Below are positions 27,556 through 35,547 of a stretch of 64,000 nucleotides of DNA, piece by piece. A model generated the notes under the pieces. That model was not told the DNA's origin. It worked only from the letters and a program-made list of their open reading frames with translations, and ran no database searches. A program made the translations under genes and the position numbers. Every line of letters starts with the position of its first letter. Within the stretch, counting starts at the first letter, position 1. This stretch comes from JAWHQP01 sp032586195 (GTDB lineage: Bacteria > Pseudomonadota > Gammaproteobacteria > Enterobacterales > Pasteurellaceae). The stretch lies in the NCBI GenBank assembly GCA_032586195.1, contig JAWHQP010000002.1:124001-188000 (forward strand), given 5' to 3'.

Positions 27556-28686
27556 ATGAGTCGTAATAAAAAGATTATTCGTGTTAGCATTTTCAGCATT
27601 GTGCTGAACCTGATTTTAGTGAGCGTTAAAGTTTTTGTGGGGTTGGTCACCAACTCTATTTCCGTCATGCTGGATGCCTTGAATAACCTCAGCGATTCCT
27701 TATCTTCCATTATTACTATTATCGGCACTAAGATTGCGGCCCGCGCTCCCGATAAAGAACATCCCTACGGCTATGGACGAATTGAATATTTAACCGCCAT
27801 TATGATCGCGGTGATCATCATTATTGCCGGTTTAACCGCGATGAAAGAATCGATCGAAAAAATTATCAACCCCGAGCCGACCACCTATACCTCCGTTTCT
27901 CTGCTCATTATTTCGATCGGTATTGCCGTGAAGTTTTTCATGGGGAAATATGTGAAGAGAGCGGGGCGGAGTTTGAGTTCTCATGCGTTGCAGGCATCGG
28001 GTACGGAGGCGTTGTATGACAGCCTGCGGGCGATGGGCACCCTGATTTCGGCATTACTCAGTTTCTATTGGGGGCTGAATGTTGATGCCTGGTTGGGTGT
28101 CGTGATTTCTTTCGGTATCATTCAGTCGGGTTATGAACGCTTTAAGGAAACGGTGGATAATATTATCGGCGTGCGGGGCGACGAGGCGCTGCTGCAACAG
28201 CTTAAAAGTAAAATTCAAAGTTATCCGGGAGTGTCGGGCGTATATGATTTAATGCTGCATAATTATGGTCCGCTGGAGACTATCGGTTCCGTGCATATTG
28301 AAGTGCCGGACAGTATGGATGCCCGGCAGATTCATCATCTTACCCGTGAAATTCAGTTGGATATTGTTTCTCAGTTCGGTATTGTGATGACGGTGGGAAT
28401 TTACGCGGCAAATGACAGCGACCCTTTGGCGGCAGCGATGAAACAGGATTTGCTGCATATTTTAAGTGAATATAAGGAAGTGGTGGAATTTCACGGTTTT
28501 TATGCGGCATCCGATTACCATATTGTGACCTTTGATCTTATTTTTGATTTTGGGGTAAACAATCAACAGGAATTAAAAGATGTTATTCGCAGTCGTATTC
28601 AGGCAAAATATCCGGCTTATCGGTTCAACATTATTGTGGATTCTAATTTTGGTGCGGACGGTTTAGTCAATTCGGTTATAAATTAA
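27556..28686 (+). CDS. Cation diffusion facilitator family metal exporter
   Basis: Inner-membrane metal/proton antiporter; the exported metal is unknown. The 376-residue product has about six membrane helices, with intramembrane motifs in helix 2 (NNLSD in MLDALNNLSDSL) and helix 5 (EALYDSL), where zinc exporters have DxxxD and HxxxD, so a metal such as manganese is possible. A cytoplasmic domain extends to the C-terminus. GTG at 27544 is an alternative start, but the ATG at 27556 has GGGA six bases upstream. Confidence 0.88.
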   Translation: MSRNKKIIRVSIFSIVLNLILVSVKVFVGLVTNSISVMLDALNNLSDSLSSIITIIGTKIAARAPDKEHPYGYGRIEYLTAIMIAVIIIIAGLTAMKESIEKIINPEPTTYTSVSLLIISIGIAVKFFMGKYVKRAGRSLSSHALQASGTEALYDSLRAMGTLISALLSFYWGLNVDAWLGVVISFGIIQSGYERFKETVDNIIGVRGDEALLQQLKSKIQSYPGVSGVYDLMLHNYGPLETIGSVHIEVPDSMDARQIHHLTREIQLDIVSQFGIVMTVGIYAANDSDPLAAAMKQDLLHILSEYKEVVEFHGFYAASDYHIVTFDLIFDFGVNNQQELKDVIRSRIQAKYPAYRFNIIVDSNFGADGLVNSVIN

Positions 28687-28758
28687 ACGGTTTTCACCCC
28701 TTTCTTTGTGTGTTTTTCGTACTGTTCGCTTAAATGTTGAGCGAGAGATTGGTTTTTT

Positions 28759-28774
28759 TGTGATTTTGATCACG
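28759..28774. promoter_or_regulatory. Strong CRP-binding site
   Basis: TGTGATTTTGATCACG matches TGTGA-N6-TCACA at nine of ten positions. It lies in a long gap without an obvious gene. Its centre (28766.5) is about 61 bases upstream of the start predicted from the -10 at 28815. Confidence 0.8.
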
Positions 28775-28791
28775 TTTTGTAACTATTTTAG

Positions 28792-28820
28792 TTTTCAATA
28801 GGTTGCGTTTGGTTTATTAT
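28792..28820 (+). promoter_or_regulatory. Predicted CRP class I promoter, rightward
   Basis: TTTTCA (28792-28797) and TATTAT (28815-28820) are 17 bases apart; the expected start is 28827-28828. With the CRP site this gives the -61.5 geometry of lac-type promoters. The region 28821-29460 contains no ORF of convincing length; an open stretch from about 28980 to 29150 needs a frameshift to be read through. The gap may encode a regulatory RNA or the remains of a CRP-controlled gene. Confidence 0.5.
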
Positions 28821-29469
28821 CCGCGTCGGATTTTTAACCGATAAGTAAATAAGCTGTTTCAAATATTATCAGCCTGTTAAATGTATTGTGAATGAGAGCC
28901 TTTTTTAAACGTTAATGTTTAGAAACCGAAGGATGTTACTAAAAACAAAAAACCTTTACTCGGTTCTTCGTAAAAAACAGTATGTCGAAAAGCGGATGTT
29001 ATTTAGGCGGCCGTGTTGTTAAGGGAATTACAACCTTGTCTGGTAGGAATCCATAACAGATGGAACTGTTCAACATTTGGACACGGCTCTTATAAAAGGA
29101 AATTTAGATTATACGTTGGGTAAATTGATGAGCCGCCATTTGTCTATGGCTTGAATATAACTTTATTATCTTTCCGATTATGCAAAGGATTTGTGTAGTT
29201 GTTAGTAAATAAGGCATTAAGGTGAAATGGCATATTGTATGATGTTTTATTGGCTTGCCGGCTTGCTTGATAAAAGGAATATTGCTTGCTAAGCGATTTA
29301 TTTGCTTTAGATGATATTTTATTCAGATGCCGAATTAAATGAGTGTGTGACAGGGAAGAAAATGCTTATTTAATCACTGCAGTTTAGCCTTTAATCTAGG
29401 GATTCGGATTTCGGTTAGCTGTTCACTGGTTTCTCAGCGCGGAAGGGATGCAAAGAGAAATATCAAAAT

Positions 29470-29503
29470 AAACCGCACTTTGGTTTCGAAGTGCGGTTTT
29501 TTC
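29470..29503 (+). terminator. Rho-independent terminator with inverted uptake signals
   Basis: AAACCGCACTT pairs with AAGTGCGGTTT around a short loop and is followed by a run of T. It lies 75 bases before nagC, so something to its left is transcribed rightward: either the CDF gene or the product of the CRP-controlled promoter. Confidence 0.85.
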
Positions 29504-29534
29504 GTTGGCAAGTCTTATTATTTTCTAATCAGCT

Positions 29535-29544
29535 TGTATATAAT
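29535..29544 (+). promoter_or_regulatory. nagC promoter, near-consensus -10
   Basis: TGTATATAAT contains a perfect TATAAT (29539-29544) preceded by a TG as in extended -10 promoters. It lies 34 bases before the nagC ATG and after the terminator at 29470, so nagC has its own start. Confidence 0.6.
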
Positions 29545-29577
29545 ATTGAGAAGTAACAAGTAGCTAAAGGAAAAAAC

Positions 29578-30810
29578 ATGCTTATCAATCAAATTGCTAA
29601 TGTTGATTTGGTTAAACAAATGAACGGTGCCGTAGTGTATAAATTGATAGATCAGAAAGGCCCTATTTCTCGTATCCAAATTTCAGAACTCAGTCATTTG
29701 GCTCCGGCCAGTGTGACTAAAATTACGCGCGGTCTGCTGGCCAGAGGCCTGATTAAAGAAGTGGAACAACAGGAGTCAACCGGCGGGCGTCGTGCGATCT
29801 CCATTGTGGTGGAACAGAAAAAGTTTCAAGTTATCGTGCTGCGGGTCGAGTATAAACACGTTACCGTCGGACTCATGGATCTTTCCGGCAAATTGTTAAA
29901 TAAAACCGAGTTTGAATTACCGAACGGCCAGAGTACGGCGGAGATTGAAATTGCTTTAATCGAACAATTAAAAGACTTTATCCGTAAATACCGTAAACGC
30001 GGCGGTGAAATCATTGCGTTAGGTATTACCATGCCCGGGTTTATCAATACCAAAACCAATATGATCGAGCAATTACCGCATATTCGGCTTGATAGCCCAT
30101 GGGCTCTGCCGGCAAAATTATCCGCCGCGATCAAGCTGCCGGCATATATCGGTAATGATGTGCGTAGTTTAGCTTTAGCAGAACATTATTTCGGCGCGAC
30201 GAAAGACTGCTATGATTCTTTGTTATTGCGTATTCATAACGGTGTTGGTGCAGGTATAGTAATTAATCATGAAGTGTTTCTCGGTCATAAAAATAACGTG
30301 GGAGAGATCGGGCATATTCAGATCGATCCGTTAGGTAAACGTTGTAATTGTGGAAATGTGGGTTGTCTGGAAACAGTAGTAAGCAATGCTGCGATTGAAG
30401 ATAAAATGCAGAAATTGCTGCAGGACGGTTATCATAGTCGCTGGTTATCGTTGGAAAGTCATGATATTGAAGCCATTTGCAAAGCCAGTAATAAACAGGA
30501 CACGGCGGCGACGGAACTGATTGAATATGTCGGCACACAAATCGGGCGGGTACTCGCCATGTCGGTCAATATGTTTAATCCGGAAAAAATCGTCATCTCG
30601 GGTGAAATCACCCGGGCCAAAAACGTGTTGTTTTCAGCTATTCGCCGTACCCTTGAAGCGCATGCCTTACCGAGTTTTGTGCGCGATATACCATTGGTAG
30701 AATCCGCCTTGGAAAATGAAGATGTAATCGGGGCATTCGCTATGGTAAAACATGCTTTGCTTAATGGTTCATTATTGAAAGAATTGTTGACAGAACCGTT
30801 TTCTGTATAA
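29578..30810 (+). CDS. nagC: N-acetylglucosamine repressor NagC (ROK family)
   Basis: Represses amino-sugar genes until it binds GlcNAc-6-phosphate. The 410-residue product resembles enteric NagC more than Mlc in its N-terminal blocks (NVDLVKQ, YKLIDQKGPISRIQI, LAPASVTKITR, STGGRRAISIV). It has a helix-turn-helix at about residues 30-60, then the ROK sugar-kinase-like domain with the zinc site CNCGNVGCLE (about residue 258). An AAAGG site precedes the ATG. Confidence 0.92.
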   Translation: MLINQIANVDLVKQMNGAVVYKLIDQKGPISRIQISELSHLAPASVTKITRGLLARGLIKEVEQQESTGGRRAISIVVEQKKFQVIVLRVEYKHVTVGLMDLSGKLLNKTEFELPNGQSTAEIEIALIEQLKDFIRKYRKRGGEIIALGITMPGFINTKTNMIEQLPHIRLDSPWALPAKLSAAIKLPAYIGNDVRSLALAEHYFGATKDCYDSLLLRIHNGVGAGIVINHEVFLGHKNNVGEIGHIQIDPLGKRCNCGNVGCLETVVSNAAIEDKMQKLLQDGYHSRWLSLESHDIEAICKASNKQDTAATELIEYVGTQIGRVLAMSVNMFNPEKIVISGEITRAKNVLFSAIRRTLEAHALPSFVRDIPLVESALENEDVIGAFAMVKHALLNGSLLKELLTEPFSV

Positions 30811-30876
30811 ATTAAATTCAATTTGATTACTCTCTATCCGAACAAGTAAAATTTTGAGCTTTTTTAAAAAAAGAAG

Positions 30877-30905
30877 TTGACGGCAAGGGGGGATATCAGC
30901 ATAAT
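30877..30905 (+). promoter_or_regulatory. tRNA operon promoter with GC-rich discriminator
   Basis: TTGACG and CATAAT are 17 bases apart and followed by the GC-rich stretch AAGCCCCGC. This layout is typical of stringently controlled stable-RNA promoters. The first tRNA starts 34 bases downstream. Confidence 0.8.
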
Positions 30906-30939
30906 AAGCCCCGCAAAGCCGATGAGGTGAACGCAGGAT

Positions 30940-31016
30940 GGCTATGTAGCTCAGCCGGTTAGAGCACAACACTCATAATGTTGGGGTCACAGGTTCGAAT
31001 CCCGTCATAGCCACCA
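30940..31016 (+). tRNA. tRNA-Met (CAT)
   Basis: 77 bases with encoded CCA. The acceptor arms GGCTATG/CATAGCC pair, the anticodon loop reads CTCATAA, and the T loop is GGTTCGAATCC. It closely matches the E. coli elongator tRNA-Met (metT). Confidence 0.97.
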
Positions 31017-31019
31017 TTT

Positions 31020-31104
31020 GCGGAACTGGCGAAATTGGTAGACGCACCAGATTTAGGTTCTGGCGCCGAGAGGTGTGTGGGTTCAAGTCCCTCGTTCCGC
31101 ACCA
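31020..31104 (+). tRNA. tRNA-Leu (TAG)
   Basis: 85 bases with a long variable arm (GCCGAGAGGTGT), anticodon TAG in ATTTAGG, T loop GGTTCAAGTCC and encoded CCA. It matches the E. coli leuW pattern and sits directly behind tRNA-Met as in E. coli. Confidence 0.97.
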
Positions 31105-31132
31105 TTCATCAGCTTGCAAACCTTTTTATTGG

Positions 31133-31207
31133 TGGGGTATCGCCAAGCGGTAAGGCACTGGGTTTTGATCTCAGCATCCCTAGGTTCGAATCCTAGTACC
31201 CCAGCCA
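31133..31207 (+). tRNA. tRNA-Gln (TTG), copy 1
   Basis: 75 bases; acceptor TGGGGTA/TACCCCA, anticodon loop TTTTGAT, encoded GCCA end. It differs from copy 2 by one base in the extra-arm/T-stem region (CATCCC versus CATTCC). Confidence 0.97.
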
Positions 31208-31254
31208 CGCTATCATATGAAATTCATATCGTCTTATTTCAAGATAATCTTTAT

Positions 31255-31329
31255 TGGGGTATCGCCAAGCGGTAAGGCACTGGGTTTTGATCTCAGCATT
31301 CCTAGGTTCGAATCCTAGTACCCCAGCCA
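31255..31329 (+). tRNA. tRNA-Gln (TTG), copy 2
   Basis: 75 bases, nearly identical to copy 1, 47 bases behind it. Part of the Met-Leu-Gln-Gln-Gln operon. Confidence 0.97.
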
Positions 31330-31385
31330 TATTTTTATGGTGCGGATTTGATTGTTTTGGAGTAAAATGGCAGACATCTTTCTGT

Positions 31386-31460
31386 TGGGGTATCGCCAAG
31401 CGGTAAGGCACTGGATTCTGATTCCAGCATTCCTAGGTTCGAATCCTAGTACCCCAGCCA
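31386..31460 (+). tRNA. tRNA-Gln (CTG)
   Basis: 75 bases with anticodon CTG in the loop TTCTGAT. The rest of the body matches the TTG copies, so it arose from the same ancestor by changes in the anticodon arm. It closes the tRNA cluster. Confidence 0.97.
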
Positions 31461-31606
31461 TATCACACACTATTCTTCCTCTTCCTAAAATTCCTAAAAC
31501 TGCGGTGTCGTATTAGTGAGTTTTCGTTCTCGTGTGATTTCCATTTGTAAAAAAATAAAAACCAAGTACAATTTGTAATTATTAATGTACATTCTCGGAA
31601 AGAAAT

Positions 31607-32872
31607 ATGAACATCGAAACCACCCTTGAACAATCTTCGTGGCGCTCTAAGCTAGGTGCCTTAGGCCCCGGTATTTTAATGGCGTCGGCAGCCGTAGGCG
31701 GTTCTCACATTATCGCTTCAACCCAGGCCGGAGCAATTTACGGCTGGCAGCTGGCTATCATCATTATTTTAGCTAATTTGTTTAAATATCCCTTTTTTCG
31801 CTTTGGAGCTCAATACACTTTAGACACGGGCGAAACCCTACTGGAAGGCTATTTGGGAAAAGGCAGAATTTACCTTTGGATCTTTTTCTTATTGAATCTG
31901 TTTGCCACTGTCATCAATACCGCGGCCGTCGGTTTACTCTGTGCCGCGATTTTGACTTTCGTATTACCACAGCCGGTTCCCGTTCCGATATTGAGTTTGA
32001 TCGTTATTTTAGTCAGTGCGGCCATTCTATTATTAGGAAAATACCGGATTTTAGACAGTTTATCGAAACTTATTATGATTGCGTTAACCGTGACCACCGT
32101 TGCTGCCGTGGTGATCGCCGTCAGCCGTACGGGGCTGCGCGGCGTCGCACCGGAAGGCTATGTTTCCGCAAACCCTTGGAATCTCTCCGCTTTAGGTTTT
32201 ATCGTCGCTTTAATGGGCTGGATGCCGGCACCAATCGAAATTTCCGCGATCAATTCAATGTGGGTGGTGGCGAAACGCCGTATTTCAAAGGTTTCTTACA
32301 AAGACGGTATTTTTGATTTTAATGTCGGGTTTATCGGTACCGCTATCCTGGCGGTAGTGTTTCTCGCCTTGGGAGCCTTGGTGCAATACGGTTCGGGAGA
32401 AGCAGTGGAAATGGTAGGCGGAAAATATATTGCTCAGCTGATTAATATGTATGCCTCGACTATCGGCGATTGGGCAAGAGGGCTCATCGCCTTTATCGCT
32501 TTTATGTGCATGTTCGGCACGACCATTACGGTAATTGACGGCTATTCCCGCACTAATGTGGAGAGTATCCGGTTGTTATTGAACAGAAAAGAATCCAGTC
32601 TTAGAATTTTGAACGCCGCTATTATATTGGCAGCTTTTTCCGGCTTGGCGGTGATTTTTTATTTTAACAACGCCGTGGGCCCAATGCTGAAGTTCGCTAT
32701 GATTGCTTCATTTGTGTCCACTCCGGTGTTTGCCTATCTGAATCTTTCCTTGGTGCTGAAAGGCGAACATCGCGTGAAAGGAGGGTTACTGTGGCTGTCG
32801 ATTATCGGCCTGATTTATTTGACAGGGTTTACTTTGTTATTTATCGCAAATCAATCGGGTTTTCTTGCCTAA
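31607..32872 (+). CDS. Nramp-fold transporter lacking the usual metal-site residues
   Basis: Integral membrane protein of 421 residues with about eleven hydrophobic segments, related to the Nramp (MntH) family by GPGI in helix 1 and the overall pattern. The helix-1 motif DPGN, which binds the metal in true Nramps, is replaced by VGGS (residues 30-33). The helix-6 MPH motif is MPA (206-208). It is therefore probably not an ordinary manganese/iron importer; its substrate is unknown. It stands alone between the tRNA operon and a convergent permease. Confidence 0.8.
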   Translation: MNIETTLEQSSWRSKLGALGPGILMASAAVGGSHIIASTQAGAIYGWQLAIIIILANLFKYPFFRFGAQYTLDTGETLLEGYLGKGRIYLWIFFLLNLFATVINTAAVGLLCAAILTFVLPQPVPVPILSLIVILVSAAILLLGKYRILDSLSKLIMIALTVTTVAAVVIAVSRTGLRGVAPEGYVSANPWNLSALGFIVALMGWMPAPIEISAINSMWVVAKRRISKVSYKDGIFDFNVGFIGTAILAVVFLALGALVQYGSGEAVEMVGGKYIAQLINMYASTIGDWARGLIAFIAFMCMFGTTITVIDGYSRTNVESIRLLLNRKESSLRILNAAIILAAFSGLAVIFYFNNAVGPMLKFAMIASFVSTPVFAYLNLSLVLKGEHRVKGGLLWLSIIGLIYLTGFTLLFIANQSGFLA

Positions 32873-32928
32873 CGTAACAGGGAAACGGTGCGGAATATTG
32901 CCGCAAATCCGGCGGCAGCCGGGATCTT

Positions 32929-33858
32929 TCAGAATAGCTGGTATAACGCAATAATCAACGGCATGGTGAAAATGCACAAAAGCGTTGTCACCCCGTAAAT
33001 CGCACTGGCTTTCTGAGCGTCTTTGTTAAACACCAATGCCATTTGCGTCACTGTTGCCGCCGCCGGGCTGATAGTGGCAAGAAAGCTGATCATCACCACG
33101 GTTTCACCGTTTTCTACCCAATGTGTCACGTTCAATAATTTAATTGTGATAAGCAACACGATAGGAATTAAAATTAACCGCAGCAACGCCACTAGATAAA
33201 TTCGTTTGGAAGAAAAAAGTGATTTGATCGGAATTGAGGCGATCAGCATTCCCGCAATCAGCATGGCATTCGGACCGATAAATGAGCCAACGGCGCTGAA
33301 CGTGCCTGTAATAATCGCAGGTAATTTAATTTGAAAGGCAAACAGAATAATGCCGATCAGCATGGATTGAATATTAATATTTTTGATAATCTGCCGCCAG
33401 CTCAGATTGCCTTGTCCGCAGATCAGCATACGACAATGAGTCCAGAATAAAAAGGTTTGCACCACGATAAAACAGCTGGAATAAATTACCCATTCGGGGC
33501 CAAACAGGCTCATCACAATCGGGATAATCAAATTGCCGGAATTGGAATAAATAGAAGCGGCATGTTCCAACGCATCCAATTTCAGCAAGCGTTTAAGCAG
33601 TGCGCCGATAATAATCAGCATAATATGCAGCCCCACGGCCAGTCCGAGCGACAGCAGGAGCCCCTTCAGCAAAGCGGGCGTATAGGAAATTTGAAAGGCA
33701 TTGATCATTACCGCCGGGCTAATCACATACAATCCGATTACCGATAGCGGATAACTATCCTGAGATTTCAATAAATTGAACCTCACCAATGCATAACCGA
33801 TCAACACGATCAGTGTCAGTTCGGTAATTTTACCGGCAAGCAGAAAGGCAATATCCAT
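32929..33858 (-). CDS. AEC-family (auxin efflux carrier-like) permease
   Basis: Inner-membrane transporter of 309 residues with about ten membrane helices in two halves. The pattern NSGNLIIPIVMSLFG (about residue 106) and the second-half LAxxSPAAATVTQMA-type segment (about residue 265) are typical of the AEC/YfdV/MleP family, which carries small organic acids such as malate in bacteria. The substrate here cannot be inferred; neighbours give no clue. It converges with the Nramp-like gene. Confidence 0.82.
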   Translation of the reverse strand: MDIAFLLAGKITELTLIVLIGYALVRFNLLKSQDSYPLSVIGLYVISPAVMINAFQISYTPALLKGLLLSLGLAVGLHIMLIIIGALLKRLLKLDALEHAASIYSNSGNLIIPIVMSLFGPEWVIYSSCFIVVQTFLFWTHCRMLICGQGNLSWRQIIKNINIQSMLIGIILFAFQIKLPAIITGTFSAVGSFIGPNAMLIAGMLIASIPIKSLFSSKRIYLVALLRLILIPIVLLITIKLLNVTHWVENGETVVMISFLATISPAAATVTQMALVFNKDAQKASAIYGVTTLLCIFTMPLIIALYQLF

Positions 33859-34011
33859 AATTTTTTCATCATATAACAGTAATTCTTGGCGCAGATTGTA
33901 GAACGAATTATTAAATAAAAAAACTCACTTAAAGATTATTTGCTATAATTCACCAAGATTTTTATCTAAAAACTCGTTTTTTCAACACCGCACTTTAATG
34001 GGATGATCATA

Positions 34012-34464
34012 ATGTCACTGCAATTTAATTCTATTTCCATGATGCTGGTTGTGCTGATTCTGCTCGGCGTGCTTAGCAATAACGGTTCAATTACCATTTC
34101 CGGCACGATATTACTGCTGATGCAGCAAACCTTCTTAGCGAAATATATTCCTTTTCTGGAAAAAAACGGCCTTAATTTAGGTATTATTATCCTGACTGTC
34201 GGCGTGCTGTCGCCCATTGTATCGGGTAAAGTGCAACTGCCGGGCTTGATGTCCGTTTTAAGTTGGAAAATGTTTTTGGCGATGGCGGTCGGTGTTTTGG
34301 TGGCGTGGTTTGCCGGACGAGGGGTTAACCTGATGTCAACCCAGCCCGTATTGCTGACGGGATTGTTAATCGGAACGGTACTCGGCGTAGCATTCTTAGG
34401 CGGTATTCCCGTAGGGCCGTTAATTGCGGCGGGAATTCTATCGTTATTGTTGGGGAAATCTTAG
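34012..34464 (+). CDS. UPF0756 membrane protein (YeaL-like)
   Basis: Small membrane protein of unknown function. The product is 150 residues with about four hydrophobic helices and the conserved GILSPIVSGK-type segment (VGVLSPIVSGKVQLPG). An ATG at 34003 is in frame, but the one at 34012 has GGGA eight bases upstream and gives the family's usual length. An uptake signal lies just before the gene. It is followed by a strong terminator. Confidence 0.85.
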   Translation: MSLQFNSISMMLVVLILLGVLSNNGSITISGTILLLMQQTFLAKYIPFLEKNGLNLGIIILTVGVLSPIVSGKVQLPGLMSVLSWKMFLAMAVGVLVAWFAGRGVNLMSTQPVLLTGLLIGTVLGVAFLGGIPVGPLIAAGILSLLLGKS

Positions 34465-34466
34465 TA

Positions 34467-34500
34467 AAATGCCGTTGTTCTTAATAACAACGGCATTTTT
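34467..34500. terminator. Bidirectional terminator between UPF0756 gene and hel
   Basis: AATGCCGTTGTT pairs with AACAACGGCATT around a short loop, followed by T on the plus strand and preceded by A. It can serve both convergent genes. Confidence 0.9.
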
Positions 34501-34506
34501 ATGTTT

Positions 34507-35328
34507 TTATTTTCCGTCCCAGGCATGAATGGCGTTATTGCGGATATTTAGTTTATTCTTGGTATCACCTTTATAATAATTCTGATCCAGTCCGCCTTCC
34601 CAGTCGCCGTAGTTCGGATTCGGCAGCATGATGTATTTGGTGCCGAAGGCTTTGGCATTCCGAGCAACGAAATCACGGCGTTCCGTATTCGGTTTGTGGT
34701 AGGTTGCATCACCGAAATCGTTTAGGTTATCGCCCACATAGACCACGATATCATAGCCCTGATTGGTGATGGTTTTAAACCGTGCGGATTTGGCGGATTT
34801 ATCGCCTTTCAATAATAAAGTCTTATCCGATACATTCGGGAAGCCCAAGCGTTTCATATCATCGATGGTGCCTTGACGTTCGCCGTTATCCAGACGGTTG
34901 GAGACATAAAAAACGGTGCCTTTATGCGAATCCACATAATTGGCGAATTCCACTGCGCCGGGGACAGCGGTACTTTGGCGGGCATTTACCCATTTGGTCC
35001 AGCTTTCTTGCGTGAAGTCCTCACCGTTTTTAATCTGCCAGCCCGCATAGGCGCTGTTGTCCAGCATGGTTTCGTCTAAGTCCACCACCACGGCTTTTTT
35101 CTTGCCTTTTGCCGCCTTAGCGTGATCGAAAGCAAACTTCGCACTGTTGAAAGCCTGATGAGCCAGAGCCTGATATTCTCCCGACTGCTGCATCCAGACG
35201 ATACCCAATGCCGCTTGGTTCTGTAATTTTAACTGATCATGATTTTCAACGGCATGATGATGTGCACTACAGGCCGATAAAACGGCAACCGCCGCTATAG
35301 TCAGTATCGTTGTTTTTAGTTTTTTCAT
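34507..35328 (-). CDS. hel: Lipoprotein e(P4), outer-membrane class C acid phosphatase / 5'-nucleotidase
   Basis: In Haemophilus, e(P4) dephosphorylates NMN and other nucleotides at the cell surface to supply NAD precursors. The 273-residue product has a lipobox signal peptide (VLSACS, lipidated Cys near residue 20) and the DDDD-phosphatase motifs VVDLDETMLDNS (about residue 82) and YVGDNLNDFGD (about residue 198). The frame is open to 35460, but the ATG at 35328 has GGAG seven bases upstream and begins the signal peptide. A CRP-like site lies about 85 bases upstream. Confidence 0.94.
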   Translation of the reverse strand: MKKLKTTILTIAAVAVLSACSAHHHAVENHDQLKLQNQAALGIVWMQQSGEYQALAHQAFNSAKFAFDHAKAAKGKKKAVVVDLDETMLDNSAYAGWQIKNGEDFTQESWTKWVNARQSTAVPGAVEFANYVDSHKGTVFYVSNRLDNGERQGTIDDMKRLGFPNVSDKTLLLKGDKSAKSARFKTITNQGYDIVVYVGDNLNDFGDATYHKPNTERRDFVARNAKAFGTKYIMLPNPNYGDWEGGLDQNYYKGDTKNKLNIRNNAIHAWDGK

Positions 35329-35413
35329 AATATGCTCCGGTTTGTGTTTTAATAAAATCGATGCTAAATGTAGCATATACTTATCAGAATAACGAAGTAA
35401 AAATTTTTTATTT

Positions 35414-35429
35414 GTGATATGGATCATAA
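35414..35429. promoter_or_regulatory. CRP-like site upstream of hel
   Basis: TGTGATATGGATCATA has a perfect left half and a TCATA right half. It lies 86-101 bases before the hel start, a plausible place for an activator. Confidence 0.5.
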
Positions 35430-35444
35430 AACTCGGAAAAACGG

Positions 35445-35482
35445 CACCGCACTTTGGCATAGGCGCAGAAAAAGTGCGGTGT
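35445..35482 (-). terminator. Hairpin of inverted uptake signals between autotransporter and hel
   Basis: CACCGCACTTT and AAAGTGCGGTG form an 11-bp stem. A third uptake signal follows at 35521-35529, 19 bases from the end of the autotransporter gene. The hairpin probably ends that gene's transcript before hel. Confidence 0.6.
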
Positions 35483-35547
35483 CGTTTTCACTATTTTTAA
35501 GCAAAAACTTAAAAAATTGACACCGCACTTGCGGTAAAAACAAATTG

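Noticed and set aside
28980..29155. Protein-like open stretch in the gap before nagC
   Set aside because: It reads through only with a frameshift, and an open run of about 33 codons in AT-rich DNA is not rare. Kept as part of the orphan-promoter finding, not as a gene.
31075..31275. ORF across the tRNA-Leu and tRNA-Gln genes
   Set aside because: It lies within tRNA genes and their spacers; translation of such DNA is not expected.
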